This document shows, piece after piece, positions 40,460 to 51,854 of a stretch of DNA of 64,000 nt. Source of the DNA: Micrasema longulum (taxonomy: Eukaryota; Arthropoda; Insecta; Trichoptera; Brachycentridae); NCBI GenBank assembly GCA_022494885.1, contig JAGVSM010001668.1:1-64000 (forward strand), given 5' to 3'. The notes beneath the pieces were generated by a model that was given only the letters and a program-made list of their open reading frames with translations, made no database searches and had not been told where the DNA came from. Both the position numbers and the translations under genes were made by a program. Every line of letters begins with the position of its first letter. The first letter of the stretch is position 1.

Positions 40460-41075
40460 ATAACAAATAAAAATACAATTTTACAACTAAATACAATTTT
40501 TTACATTAATCAAATACACATATTTACATTAACGTTTCCCATTACGTAAAAGAAATAAACAATTCTTGTGTGCATAATGGGGAGTGACGTCTTACAATAG
40601 ATTATTTTATTTTAATCAATAATATTTTTAGAACAACATAAATAAATTACAAAAAAGATAAAAACGATGTTTTCAATCAGTGTTACATAAAGAAGAATTA
40701 TAGATGTAATTTTTTACTTCTTTCTTAAATATATTGTATTCCTGACTGTACTTTTTATTATCTTTGTTCATTTCATTAAAGAAAAATATTCCTCTGTAAG
40801 TATAATGATGTAGTGCAGTAATTAAGGAATTATGATATTACCACCTGTTCTAGGTGCTTACGTTTTGAGTACTTACGTTTTGAGACCTAGAAATACTACT
40901 ATTTATTTTATCTTTATGTATTTGAAGCAAGCAATTCTTTTTATATAGCAATTTTATATCTAAAACCTTATTTTTTTTATAATTGAACAGTGGGAAAACG
41001 AGACGGTTTTTTCAAAATAACTTTTATAATTAATTTTTGTATTTTTTCAACCGGTAAAATATTTGTTTTAAAAGT
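40460..41075 (-). pseudogene. LINE RT C-terminal fragment related to family G
   Basis: On minus from 41075: VEKIQKLIIKVILKKPSRFP, then a frame break, LYKKNCLLQIHKDKI and EMNKDNKKYSQEYNIFKKEV. This matches the layout VQKLILRVILRCPSTFP of the copy at 58463. The 3' limit is uncertain. Confidence 0.5.
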
Positions 41076-41363
41076 TGAAGATAAATTCTCTCTAGCAATT
41101 ACGTAGATACACTTCCGACCCCCCACCTTCAAGTTTTGGGTAGATACATCGATATGAAACAAGGGGAAGCGTACGTCACGGTACACATATCTACGCTCTA
41201 AAATGGCATTGTTTAGTATGACGTCATAGTTGAAGATAAAAGTCTCCCGACCGAATACATAGATATAATACCGATCCCCCCACCATCAAGTTTTGATGCA
41301 AGTACATCGGTTTATACAGACGGGTTTAGAAACCCCTCGATACGTTTATCTACCCATTAAAAG
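41073..41363. repeat. Two diverged tandem units of about 140 bp
   Basis: 41073-41215 and 41228-41363 share GTTGAAGATAAA, GACC/ATCCCCCCACC, TCAAGTTTTG and TAGATAC/ACATCG blocks in order. Confidence 0.5.
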
Positions 41364-42068
41364 TGTCAAAAAAATGTTCCACTGGGCAATTTTTTCTTTT
41401 AGTTATTATTTATTAAAAATTTTAATCGTTTTGAGGTTGGCACTTTTTTCTTAATAGCCTATTAAAAATATGAGAGAAATAAGTAAATTTTGAAGTGGAA
41501 TTAAATTCCGACATAACTGTCAGTTTACTTAAACGAACGCCTAGATGTTAAAATAATGTCGCTAGGTTATGTTCTATTAACATATAAGAGTATCTAGGCG
41601 TTAGGAAGTTACCACTGTAAAAAATAAATTTAGTTATTATATTTTTTCCATCTGTTTTACTATCTTTCCGAGTGTATGTATTTATACGTTAAAGGAGCCG
41701 GCTTTGTAGTCAATCGGTAGATACATACAGACGATCGTTAAGCGTACCGTCTCCATGATTTCCAAGTCATACAAAATTCATTTCAGCATTTTTTGCTTGT
41801 ATTGGGATTTATTGGAGTTTATAATCGCTTTGAAGTGAGCACTTTTTATTACAGAAGCCTATTTATAATGTAAATGAGAACTATTTTAAATGTTAATGAC
41901 GTAAAGAACGCGGACTAATTTTTTTGCGGCTATTCATTGGCATGATATCGATATGACAAGTAGGTAGAACATACCGAGGTAAGATAAAGATAGTACAGAT
42001 GTTAAGTATACCGTCTCGATAAAGATAGATGAAGATAACGTTCATAATCGAGGCAATGGGGCCTTATT

Positions 42069-42639
42069 CTCATTCGTCTTAAAAATCGTATGCAACTTAT
42101 GTAAATTGCCGAGTGACAGTATTCTTGAACCACCCGTGCCAGTAAAGTCGATCAAAAACCAGTCGAATTTATTTCAAGTGCCCCAAAACACTCGACATTG
42201 ACAACATTATACCTTCAGTTGTCAAGCTATTTTCGTGTAAAACACTCGTCGTTCATCTTTGGATGACGAGTTTTAAATTTTATTTCAACTTATATGAGTT
42301 AAATTAACAAAAACGATGAATGTCATGATGTTGGCGTATCAAGATATCGTCCGTCGGCGTGCATTACCGTCAATCTACTTAATCAACTTTTTACAGGAGA
42401 CAGAAAATCTGTTCTTAAAATCAAATCTAATTGAACAATGTTTGAGTAAGTTCAAATGCTTGCAAGCTGGCTGGATTTCCTCCCTAGGGCATTTTTGAAA
42501 AGGGAAAATGTGAAAAATGTTTTCCCTCTCTGTTGAAATAAATTTAAATATGAATCATACCCTCCGGAAAAATGTGACTCACTGCGACGCTACTGACGGT
42601 TCAAACCCCAAACACTTTATTTATTAAATATTTGTACAT
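42069..42639. other. Unassigned, with an FB-A scrap
   Basis: 42465-42545 contains GCTGGATTTCCTCCCTAGGG and TTTTCCCTCTCTGTTG from the FB-A arms. The rest is unrecognised. Confidence 0.35.
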
Positions 42640-42800
42640 AACCCCTTACCAACTTTTCTATATTTACCGGTTTCAAAACATACCCATCTCTTCGTCAGGA
42701 CACCAATTAAACGAACATGCAAAACCCACTAGGTATACACCTTCACCATAGTTGTTGTATAAAAATATTTAGCTACCACGATGTGCATTTCAATAAGCAA
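42640..42800 (-). mobile_element. Penelope-like terminal remnant with hammerhead-like core
   Basis: On minus, CTGACGA (42692-42698) and GAAACCGGT (GAAA at 42671-42674) are spaced as in a hammerhead. The intervening stem is weak. Similar to 613-656. Confidence 0.35.
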
Positions 42801-42884
42801 CCGTTACATGCACTGATTTGGTTATGAAAGTATTTTATGCTGTGGGAGAAATAATCGAAAAAAGGGAGGGGCGTGTGTTTAATT

Positions 42885-43075
42885 GGTATAGGATGACTTT
42901 ATTTTTTATTTTTGCTATTATTTAATTTCAGTACGTGCTTCCAGTTTCCATTATGTTGTATCCCAACTCAACACAGGGCCCTTGGCCTCATAGAGTTTGG
43001 GATACATTATTATTGTATTTTTTTGTAATATGTATGTATTTGTATGAATGAATAAATAAAAATAAATAAATGAAT
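42885..43075 (+). mobile_element. LINE 3' UTR, family G, copy 2
   Basis: Contains a 48-bp hairpin segment at 42958-43005 that is identical to 59204-59251 (arms GTATCCCAACTC and GAGTTTGGGATAC). It is followed by ATGTATGTATTTGT and an (AATA)n tail. Only the UTR remains. Confidence 0.65.
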
Positions 43076-43082
43076 AAAAAAT

Positions 43083-43175
43083 AAATAACAATTAAACGCT
43101 CTATTTTTCCGCGTGTAAGAAAACATTTTTGAAATCTGTTTTCTCGTAGCTTTGAACTTCCTCATTATCATCGTG
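43083..43175 (-). repeat. Dispersed repeat family M fragment
   Basis: On minus: ATGAGGAAGTTCAAAGC, TTTTCTTACACGCGG and GAGCGTTTAATTGT, matching 250-330. Confidence 0.5.
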
Positions 43176-43825
43176 TAGATAAATTTTAAAAATGGACATA
43201 ACAGTTCCCCCCAATTGAAAATTTCAACAGATAGCAATGTTTACAATTTGAAGCAGAAAATAATAAAAACACTGCAATATTTTATATTATTAAAATAAAA
43301 TATCTTAGTAAAATTATAAACATTTAAACAAGTTCTTAATCTATAAATAAAATCACAATATATATTAAACGTTTCAATAAAAATACTTAAAAATAAATAG
43401 ATCATCTTTTCCGTTATAATCAAAGGTGTGTAGAAGTGTTGGTGTAGAACTGTAACCGAAGTGGCTAAAGTAAACACAAATTATTTGCTAGACTTTTCTG
43501 CTTAATAATTTAATGTACAATCTTACTGATTGGCGAAAATTGTGAGTGAATAGTGGTGTTATTTGCAAGACTTGAAATCAACTTGGGACATAATATAAAG
43601 TGATTAAAATATAGTGATTTGACTGACATTAGTATTGTTGTAACTTTGAACTGTCAATTGGTAGACATAATTCTAACGCTCATTGGTCGAATATAACCAG
43701 AGACAAAAATTTTACCATAACCAATAGTAGACTCAAAACCATAGACCTTTTACACAATTGTGCATATTTATATCTGAGGAATCATAGACAATTTTTAAGT
43801 TGCTTCTTTATTTTTTAAATACGAA
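43176..43825 (+). other. Likely 5' UTR/promoter of the CR1/Jockey-group LINE, start not fixed
   Basis: About 300-350 bp immediately before ORF1 is free of other repeat ends, so part of it should be the element's 5' UTR. No target duplication matching the 3' flank was found. Confidence 0.35.
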
Positions 43826-44768
43826 ATGAACTGTAGCAAGTGTGTTCAATCGGTAAGTCCCGTTAAAGCTCTAAAATGTGCACGATGTTATCTAACTGTA
43901 CATCCCAAATGCGTGGGAACGACAACAGAAATGTTTAAAAAATGTCTAAAATATATCGAGCCAACTGGAAATGTGACGAGTGTAAGATAGATGATCCACG
44001 ATCTAGTACCAGTAAATCTCCAATAGTTTTTACAGAATCCTTTAAGGAGAAAAGCGTAACATCTTCTGGAAAAAAAATATGGATATTGATTGTAAACTAG
44101 AAAAAATTCTCAATCAGAACGATAAAATATTGGAAACTATCTCTTTCCTGTCATCAAAATATGATGACTTACTACTTAAGGTCACAAATCTAGAAGGCGA
44201 AAACAACTCCCTGAAAACCGTTAATAATGAACTAGTGACAACAGTCAAAGAGCTAAGTTTTCGTGTCTCACAGATGGAACAACAGTCAAGAGAACATAAT
44301 ATCGAAATGCAGTGTATTCCGGAAAATAAAAATGAAAACCTTATTGATTTGGTGACTCAACTGGGAAGGACTGTCAGAATGAAATTAAATGATTCTGACA
44401 TACTTTCATGCTTTAGGGTGTCTAAATCAAACAAAAGTAGTGATAGACCTCGTTCAGTCATCGTAAAGCTATCCAGCACTAAATGTAGGGACGCCCTGCT
44501 TGGTGGTGTTATGAAGTTTAACCGGGAAAACCCAGGAGATAAAATAAATACTTCGCACGTTGGAATTGGAGGAACAAAATTTCCTATATATATTAGTGAA
44601 CATCTTTCTCCTTCAAACAAAACCCTCCACGCAGCTACGAGGATTAAAGCAAAGGAGAAAAATATCAAATATGTGTGGACACGAAACGGTCGTATTTTTG
44701 TTCGACGGAATGATACATCTCCAGCCATTTTAATTAAGAGTTTAGATTGTCTAAATAATATTAGTTAA
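43826..44768 (+). pseudogene. CR1/Jockey-group LINE ORF1: PHD finger plus coiled coil, two frameshifts
   Basis: The ATG at 43826 starts a PHD-type zinc finger (CSKC, CARC, HPKC in one frame; WKCDEC near 43966 in the next). A second shift near the A-run at about 44070 leads into the last frame (44079-44768). That 229-codon part has a coiled coil (about residues 20-75), a conserved QSREHNIEMQCIPENKNENL segment as in LINE ORF1 proteins, and a basic end. ORF1 proteins bind RNA and chaperone the retrotransposition complex. PHD plus coiled coil is an architecture known from CR1-group elements. The shifts probably disable ORF1 unless they are assembly errors in homopolymers. Confidence 0.7.
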
Positions 44769-44876
44769 TTTATAGGTGATTTCTCTTCTTATTTCTTATG
44801 CAACAAATGTACATGAAATTGAACAAATAAAATTCTTTTCACTTCGTTAAATATATATTATCAAAACACAAGAGGC

Positions 44877-47726
44877 ATGAAGACCAAAACCGAAAATTTT
44901 CATCAAGAGGTTTTAAATAATAACTATGACATAATCTGCTTGACGGAAACTTGGCTTAACTCAACAATATTTAGTGAAGAAATATTTGACCGGCGATATG
45001 CTGTCTTCAGAAGAGATCGCGAAACATCAAGTTCTACTTCAAGGCAAGGTGGAGGAGTTTTGATAGCAGTCTCGAAAAAGCTAGTGTCCAATAGAAATAA
45101 AACATTTGAAAGTGAAAATGAAGACATTTGGGTGGAAATCAAATCGAATATTACTTCAAACTTTAGTATTTATCTTTGTGTAGCATATATTCCTCCAAAT
45201 TTAAATATCTCTAACTATAATAGCTGCTTTCAAAAGCTTCAGTACAGATGTCTTCAACGTAAATCAAATTCACAATGCATCATTCTGGGCGATTTTAACA
45301 TACCTGAAATTAAATGGGTATCAGATGCTTCAGGTAATAATAATGTTCTCTGTCCTACAAATTATACTAGCCCAAAATCATTAATTTTGGTTGACTTTGC
45401 ATGTATCTGTAACGTTTATCAATTTAATTATCAATGCAATCATAATGGTCGAATATTGGATCTAGTTTTCTCTGATAAAAATAATTTAAAAGTTTTTCCA
45501 GTCGACGGTCTTGTAGCAATTGATCAGCATCATCCAGCAATCGAAATTTCATTTGAAATTGAGAATACTCAATTATTGAATGAAAATTGCGAAACTTTCA
45601 AATACAACTTTAAAAAATGTAATTACGAACTCTGCCGTCAAGACATATCATCTGAAGACTGGAAGATGAAGTTTGGAGAACATAATACAAATGATATGGT
45701 CTTGATTTTCTACAACATTTTATGGGAAATAATAAATAGACATGCCCCATTTAAAAATAGTAAATCAAATTGTAATTATCCACAATGGTTTAGTAAACCA
45801 TTAATTAAGGTTTTAAAAGAAAAACATAAAATGCGGACGAGGGCGAAAAAATACAATAATCCACTGGATTATGAGGCATTCTCCATCCTAAGAAAAAGAT
45901 CCAAAGCTTTGCAAAAGAAATGCTATAGAACTTATATTAAATCTGTTGAGGAAGGCTTAGTAGACAATATGAAGGTATTCTGGTCATTTTCTAAAACACA
46001 GCGTGCTACTAACTGTATTCCAAAAGTTATGATATATGAAAATGAACGCGCCAGTGATGGAATTGCCGTAGCTGAAATGTTCTCGAATTATTTTGCCTCT
46101 GTTTTCAGTAAATCAAACATTGTTCAGAATGTATCAAATACATCCAAAGTATCAAATGATAGATACTACCAATTTAACCTATCTGATTTAAAAATTAACG
46201 AAGATGTAATCAAAATTTCTCTAAAAAATTTGGATATTAATAAGGGTCCAGGGCCTGACCAGATACCAAGTATGTTTTTAAAAAACTGCAGTAATGAATT
46301 AAGCAAACCATTGTACATGATATTTAATAAATCTCTTAATGAATGTATTTTTCCTGATCTGTGGAAGATTGCTAATGTGACCCCCATCCATAAATCTGGG
46401 GATAAATCGTCTGTCACGAATTACAGACCTATTTGTATTCTTTCATGTTTTGCCAAAGTTTTTGAATCGTTAATCTATAAAGTTGTTCTGGAATATGTTA
46501 AGCCATTAATTTGTCCCAAACAACACGGTTTTCTTCCTAAAAGATCTATTAATTCTAACCTTCTGGAATATTGTGACTATATTTGTTCATCATTTAATAA
46601 AAAATGTCAGGTGGATGCTGTGTATACAGATTTCCAGAAGGCCTTTGATAAAGTTAACCACCATATATTGATACAAAAGTTGGAAGCAATCGGTATACAT
46701 GGCAATCTTCTAAATTGGATGATATCTTATTTGAAAAACAGAACCCAAATTGTATGCATAAATAAATTTGAATCATCACCTTTAACTGTAACATCTGGTG
46801 TGCCGCAGGGCTCTAATCTTGGACCATTATTATTTTTTATTTTTATAAACGATCTTGGCTCCCTCTTAGAGTGTAATTATCTTTTCTATGCTGATGACTT
46901 GAAAATATTTCGTAAAATTGAATCAACAGATGATCACGCAATGCTTCAAAAAGATCTTGATTCCTTAAGTGAATGGTGTAAACTGAATGATATGCACCTT
47001 AATGTTAAAAAATGCTATCAAATAACGTTTACAAGAAAAAGAACTCAAAACTGTTTTACTTATAGCATTAATAATATTGACCTCAACTCAGTAAGCACAA
47101 TCCGAGATCTTGGAATCACATTTGACTCACGTTTAACTTTTTCCAATCATTTCAATATTGTTAAAGAGAAATCTTTACAAATGCTGGGCTTCATACACAG
47201 AATATCCAAGCCATTTAGAAATGCAGCATCAATAATTTGTTTGTATAATTCTCTTGTACGTAGTAAGTTGGAATTTGGAAGTATTGTTTGGTCACCTCAT
47301 TATGTGATTTATAAAAATATAATTGAAACTGTACAGAAAAAATTTCTTCGTTCTTTGTCGTTTAAGTGTAACATGGGCAGAATACTTCAATGTTATGAAG
47401 AGCGCTTGGAGTATTTTAAAATTGAAAAGTTAGAAACTAGGAGACAAATTATAGATATGATGTACTTGTATAATATAATTCACAATAATGTTGATTCAGT
47501 GTTTTGTGTTCAAAGTGTGTCATTGTACGTTCCCCGTAGGCGCCTTAGATCACCTAATACATTTTACCTTCCAATTTTTACAAACAATATGGCACATTTT
47601 AACCCTCTTGCAAGTATGTTAAGACTCTATAACAAAATGGAAAAAAAAGTTAACATTGACATTTATCATGATAGAGCAAATGGTTATAAAAAAAACATTA
47701 CTATGTATCTTAGATCAAATGCCTAA
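44877..47726 (+). CDS. CR1/Jockey-group LINE ORF2: endonuclease and reverse transcriptase, intact
   Basis: 949 codons without a stop; the frame is open from 44822, so translation might start before the ATG. An N-terminal apurinic-type endonuclease shows LTETWLN (about residue 22), GDFNIPEIKW (about 140) and DQHHPAIEI (about 217). The RT domain shows GPGPDQIPSMFLKN, VTPIHKSGDKSSVTNYRPI, motif A TDFQKAFDKVNH, motif B SGVPQGSNLGPLLF and catalytic FYADDLKIF. A thumb and C-terminal region follow (RDLGITFDSRLTFSNHF, RSKLEFGSIVWSPHY). The protein nicks target DNA and copies its RNA in place. All catalytic motifs look intact, so this is the best candidate in the window for a recently active element. 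ORF1 just upstream is broken. Confidence 0.9.
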   Translation: MKTKTENFHQEVLNNNYDIICLTETWLNSTIFSEEIFDRRYAVFRRDRETSSSTSRQGGGVLIAVSKKLVSNRNKTFESENEDIWVEIKSNITSNFSIYLCVAYIPPNLNISNYNSCFQKLQYRCLQRKSNSQCIILGDFNIPEIKWVSDASGNNNVLCPTNYTSPKSLILVDFACICNVYQFNYQCNHNGRILDLVFSDKNNLKVFPVDGLVAIDQHHPAIEISFEIENTQLLNENCETFKYNFKKCNYELCRQDISSEDWKMKFGEHNTNDMVLIFYNILWEIINRHAPFKNSKSNCNYPQWFSKPLIKVLKEKHKMRTRAKKYNNPLDYEAFSILRKRSKALQKKCYRTYIKSVEEGLVDNMKVFWSFSKTQRATNCIPKVMIYENERASDGIAVAEMFSNYFASVFSKSNIVQNVSNTSKVSNDRYYQFNLSDLKINEDVIKISLKNLDINKGPGPDQIPSMFLKNCSNELSKPLYMIFNKSLNECIFPDLWKIANVTPIHKSGDKSSVTNYRPICILSCFAKVFESLIYKVVLEYVKPLICPKQHGFLPKRSINSNLLEYCDYICSSFNKKCQVDAVYTDFQKAFDKVNHHILIQKLEAIGIHGNLLNWMISYLKNRTQIVCINKFESSPLTVTSGVPQGSNLGPLLFFIFINDLGSLLECNYLFYADDLKIFRKIESTDDHAMLQKDLDSLSEWCKLNDMHLNVKKCYQITFTRKRTQNCFTYSINNIDLNSVSTIRDLGITFDSRLTFSNHFNIVKEKSLQMLGFIHRISKPFRNAASIICLYNSLVRSKLEFGSIVWSPHYVIYKNIIETVQKKFLRSLSFKCNMGRILQCYEERLEYFKIEKLETRRQIIDMMYLYNIIHNNVDSVFCVQSVSLYVPRRRLRSPNTFYLPIFTNNMAHFNPLASMLRLYNKMEKKVNIDIYHDRANGYKKNITMYLRSNA

Positions 47727-48040
47727 TCCTTAGTTTTGTGTATGTAAATTAATTTTAGTCTTTTTTTATTATATCTTATATGTTTTTAATTTCTCTTTTC
47801 TTTTCTTTAAAAAAAAATAATTTCTTTCTTTATTTTTACATTTCACTAAACTTAACCTTTACCATTACTTAAATTGAATTTACACTCTTATTTTATATAA
47901 TTTATGCAAGATGTTGAAGTTCTGTAATTGAGAATATATGTAAAGAACGTCAGTTATGCTCACTTGAAAAATGTATGTATTGTATGTATTCTTGTTGAAC
48001 TTCCAAATAAATTAAAAAAAAAAAAAAAAAAAAATAATAA
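47727..48040 (+). mobile_element. 3' UTR and poly(A) tail of the CR1/Jockey-group LINE
   Basis: A T-rich UTR ends TTCCAAATAAATT, then a run of about 20 A at 48013-48033. The long uninterrupted A-run supports a young insertion. Confidence 0.75.
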
Positions 48041-48136
48041 ATAATGTTATAATTTTTAAAAATAAAATTGATGAAACACAAAATTAATGTTGCAATAAAA
48101 ATAACTATAAATAAATAAAAGTTAATTCAGTAATTG

Positions 48137-48840
48137 TTGAGGAATGGACGGGTGTGATGAATACTTCGTCCCAGGAGCAGGAAACATTTAGATAGTGGAC
48201 TGTATTGTTGGTGAAGGAAGGTGGAGTTGCGTAACTCCACTAACCTGCTGATGATGAGGCGTGACGTGTGCTGAAACCCGGCCGGTGAAACTGGCGGTCG
48301 TGAGACGCTGGCACAGCTCGTATGCAGCTGGCGGCCTAAAATGGACGCTGGTACAGCTCGCTTGATGAAAGACATGTTAAGCATCTTGGTTGATGTTCGA
48401 TTAGTACTGCAATTTTGATGTTCTTACTGGCAATCACACGCAGAATTATTAACAAATTACAACAGGGATGGAGAATACCTTAAATAACGGAATATGGAAG
48501 TCTAGGCGTTTACAGGGCTTATGACCTGTCATTGGCTGGTTTAAGTGGCCACTTTACACACTGTGTAACATTCACCATTTTGCCTATGTTTGAACATCCA
48601 TATTTCTTCAATTCTTCCATTTGTTGATTTTAGTGAATTTAAAGAGCTGAAACCTTTATTGTTGTGAAGAGATTCATCTGAATGAATTATTTCACATACT
48701 AGGCAACGCCTGAAAACAACAATTGTCTACGAACATTTGGACAAACTCAAATATCGTAGAATTATTGTTGCGTGGAGTGCGCTAGGAAATGGGAAGGACG
48801 GGTCGGTATTTACAGATTTGGTTGAGAGTTGGTCCGAACA
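48137..48840 (+). mobile_element. Possible solo LTR interrupted by FB-A
   Basis: Starts TGTTGAGGAATGGACGG and could end TTGGTCCGAACA. It has a mid-range GC content unlike its flanks, and flanking pentamers GTAAT and TTAAT agree at four of five bases. About 400 bp remain after removing FB-A (48451-48757). No gag/pol or second LTR is seen. Confidence 0.3.
48451..48757 (+). mobile_element. Foldback family FB-A copy with 9-bp target duplication
   Basis: AGAATTATT at 48442-48450 and 48758-48766. Runs AACAAATTACAACAGGG to CTCAAATATCGT and belongs to the subfamily of 22331-22818. The right arm before the terminus is missing. Confidence 0.75.
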
Positions 48841-49139
48841 TTAATAATAATTCAAGTAAAGAATACAATAATCTAAAATTGATTAAATAAAAGACAAATG
48901 TTATATATAATAAGCATATATCGCACAAAACTAACTATGGTTTTTATTCCCCTAAGACAAGAATTCTTAGGATGATGCGATTTTTATTGCCATAATTTTC
49001 GTTCGATATCAATGGATGTCGGTTCATACGACACAGCTTCAAATTCTAAAAAAACTAAAAGTAAATAAATAACTCAATTTCGACTATAGTAGAGCATCAA
49101 GTGGCGATATAAAAATAAATAAATTAATTAAATACTAGT
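48841..49139. other. Spacer
   Basis: AT-rich, nothing recognised. Confidence 0.3.
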
Positions 49140-49645
49140 CTTTAACTCTTAAAAGACTGTGGTAAATAATCCCTTTGCGCGCGGTGATGTAACATCATGT
49201 TACCACTAGTAAAATACGGAATATTCTAAAGTTCAGACATTTGAAAAAAATGAAAAACATGGAGACTACTGTTTAATAACTCCTTTTCCATAATTTTTGG
49301 GAATAAACATATAATTAAACCCTGTTATAGCAAAATAAATTGAAAATCACAAATACGCCGCTCATGTTACGCGCGTGCATCCCCCATCATTGTCATTAAC
49401 CAACTGAAGACTAAATCTGTTTTAGATGACACCCACCGCAAAACAGCGTCTCAGTCTTCCTAGTTATGACTTCTATCTTCGTGCTTTGTCTTGTATAAGG
49501 TATCTGTATATATGTGTTGCTGAATTAGCGGACATTCATGCTTCGCGTAGCAAGGTGAAATATTCTTTGTATTTACATATAGCATAGTGATACAAATTTT
49601 ACTTTCCAAATCCGGTGTGAAAACGTCCATTTGAAGATTACAAAA
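49140..49645 (-). repeat. Dispersed repeat family K, copy 2
   Basis: Reverse complement of 29095-29562 with moderate divergence. Shared CTTAAAAGACTGTGGTAAAT edge and GCGCGCGGTGATGTAACATC. Confidence 0.55.
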
Positions 49646-49769
49646 AATACGAATTCATCATTTAAAAAAATAAGAGAGATATATCAAATCTTGTGTCCTA
49701 TGTCGACTAGTGTGACATCACAGCCACACAAGAGTTAATAGCGATGAGGAAATAAAATTTACAATTTAC

Positions 49770-50175
49770 ACTATTACAAGACGTGTTACTCAGGGAATCT
49801 TCATGTGGCTAAGTTTCGCTCAACAAAGTTCGGCAGTGGGTCTTTGGAAAATATTGACCATTCCAAATATAATAAACTGCCCGATGAGCTAAACACGAAA
49901 AATTTAACAAATCATCCAGAAGTGTCGCAATTAAATAATTTTTCTGAAATCTTTTTGATAGTGATAATTATTAATGTAATTTATATGGATGGTGTAAAGT
50001 ATTGTGTTTTATGTTTTTTATACAATAATGTTTTTTTTAATTTTGGATGTATTAATATGTATGATATTATGTATTGTCAAAAAAATGTTCTTTATTATGT
50101 ACGGTCCCAAATGAGTTTCTTAGATAACTCCTGGGAGTATAATATGTACTTTTTGTATTATATGTTTTATTAATA
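49770..50175 (+). pseudogene. LINE 3' end, family L, copy 2
   Basis: Encodes FRSTKFGSGSLENIDHSKYN and KLPDELNTKNLTNH, the final segment of an RT C-terminus, fused by frameshift to UTR reading. Matches 33096-33520 inverted. The UTR contains AACTCCTGGGAGTATAATAT and ends TTAATAATAAAAAA. Confidence 0.6.
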
Positions 50176-50184
50176 ATAAAAAAT

Positions 50185-50292
50185 CATTTTGAAAATGAGA
50201 GGACGAGAGGAATCGGCGATCGAACCCGAGACCGAGTGCGTGGTAAGCAAACACGCTTGCCATTAAATTACGAAGCGTACTGGTTCATAAAT
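50185..50292 (-). mobile_element. tRNA-like SINE head
   Basis: On minus: A-box-like sequence near AATGGCAAGCGTGTTTGC and B box GGTCTCGGGTTCGATCGCC. Arms do not close as a tRNA and no SINE body was recognised next to it. Confidence 0.45.
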
Positions 50293-50599
50293 CATTGAAT
50301 GTGTACACCGCTTGCAGCGTTTGTTATTCATTTTAACGATTTTTTTCAAGGTATTGTGACGTGTATTTTGTCTATGAGTAAGCCATATTACGAGATTGTC
50401 AATAAGGAAATCATCGTGTTTTGTTGTCTATGAAAGCATTTCTAAAATAGGAATGGAATCGCTATTTGCCCATGCACATTAGAAAATTTATAGCACTCAT
50501 GTGTCATAAATTATAACAGTATTTTTTTGGCTGGAAGAACCAACCTCCAAAATTTGAAGAGATTATTTATTGATCGATTGATTGAGATTATTTATTGAT
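50293..50599. other. Spacer
   Basis: Contains a direct repeat GATTATTTATTGATCGA (50562-50605); otherwise unrecognised. Confidence 0.3.
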
Positions 50600-50930
50600 C
50601 GAATGGCCATTCGCTTTGTAAAATGTTGACATTATAGACGAATTTCTGGTCACGCGACTGAGATCTCAGCAGAATGCCCGTACAAGGTTTTCCTGTAATG
50701 TAAATTACTTAATGCCTAAAAGACGTATGACTTTGACACAAACAAAATTCTGTTTCGTGACCGCAAGTGTTTAATATCCTGGAAGACATATTAACTTCGT
50801 CAAAATAAAAGCTATGTTCAGGGAGAATATATTAAAAATATGATTTCGTCTATGGAAGAAATAAGCGCAGTAGACTGTTGTGAGACATTGTATATATATT
50901 TTTATATATTTAATCATAATATAGTGCACG
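50600..50930 (+). pseudogene. LINE family G, RT C-terminal fragment
   Basis: Aligns with 58830-59130: TTTCTGGTCA, ATCTCAGCAGAATG, AGGTTTTCCTGTAAT, TCCTGGAAGACATATTA and GACTGTTGTGAGACATT. Stops interrupt the frame and the UTR hairpin is absent. Confidence 0.5.
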
Positions 50931-51850
50931 CATAGCTCTCTGTACTTTTTAGCAGTGTTCTTCTACATTTTTGATAACGCGACTCCTTTACCAGTAAAAA
51001 AATCTGACCACCCCCCAGGACCTCAATTTTATTATACTATTCGTATCTCACTGATTTCAACGATGGCGTGATTATTTTTCTATCTGTTGATATCATATTC
51101 TTAAACCTTTCCTACCTTAGCAATCGACCAAAATGGTAGAAGTACACACAGTAGAAGCCAGACTCTTTATAGACCTGGGTTTGGAGGGCGAGAACTACTC
51201 ACGGGGATCCGTCACAATAGATCTTCACAGGTCGCAGAGACGTCAAGAGCTTGCATAGCTCTGACTTTTAAAAATAATAACAAGAATCTTTAAAATTAAA
51301 AAAAAAAACAATATTAAGCGAAGATTTTAAACCAAAGGTAGTTTAAAAAAAAAATAAAGCGATTTTAACAGCAATATATTTCAGCAAAGAAATTTAATTA
51401 AAAAAACTTCAATTATTAAATATTTCGGTTATTTGCGTCTTAAAAATATTGGATGTTAACATTTGTGTCTGGTTTTTTTTCCAAATGAAGAGAACATAGA
51501 AAAAAATATAAATTAGTCAATAATGTTTTTCCCTTCATTATTTTAATAATAAATGAAAGGACTATTACTGAATTAATTCAATCAAATAATGCCTTATGTT
51601 TATTATGTGGGTAAAATTAAAAAATCGTATAAATATAATTATTGTAATAAATAAATAACCTATAGAATTTAATATAGATCGTCAATTCCGAAAAAATAAT
51701 CATACACTTTTTTTTACTTATTTGTGCATGTGGTTTTTACGTAAAATTGATGAACAATGTGTAAACTCAAAAAATTGTGGTTATTAAAATTGTTGTTTGT
51801 TTTTTATAAACCATAATGAATAAATAAATTAAAACAACATTTGTTTAAAA
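50931..51850. other. No gene recognised
   Basis: Mostly AT-rich. A 41-codon frame at 51133-51258 lies in a GC-richer patch but has no motif. Confidence 0.35.
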
Positions 51851-51854
51851 AATA

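Larger units (their letters stand above)
40376..42068. mobile_element. Possible large inverted-repeat element with WGTAGATAC-like internal repeats
   Basis: CCTCGATTATGA near 40384 appears inverted near 42043-42054, with GGCC-type ends just outside. Internal sequence repeats GTAGATAC and GATAAAGA motifs. A minus-strand LINE tail occupies 40460-41075. The target duplication was not resolved, so the ends are tentative. Confidence 0.3.

Noticed and set aside
44357..44728. 123-codon minus-strand frame
   Set aside because: Antisense of LINE ORF1.
50185..50292. tRNA gene on minus
   Set aside because: Promoter boxes without a consistent acceptor stem; treated as SINE head.
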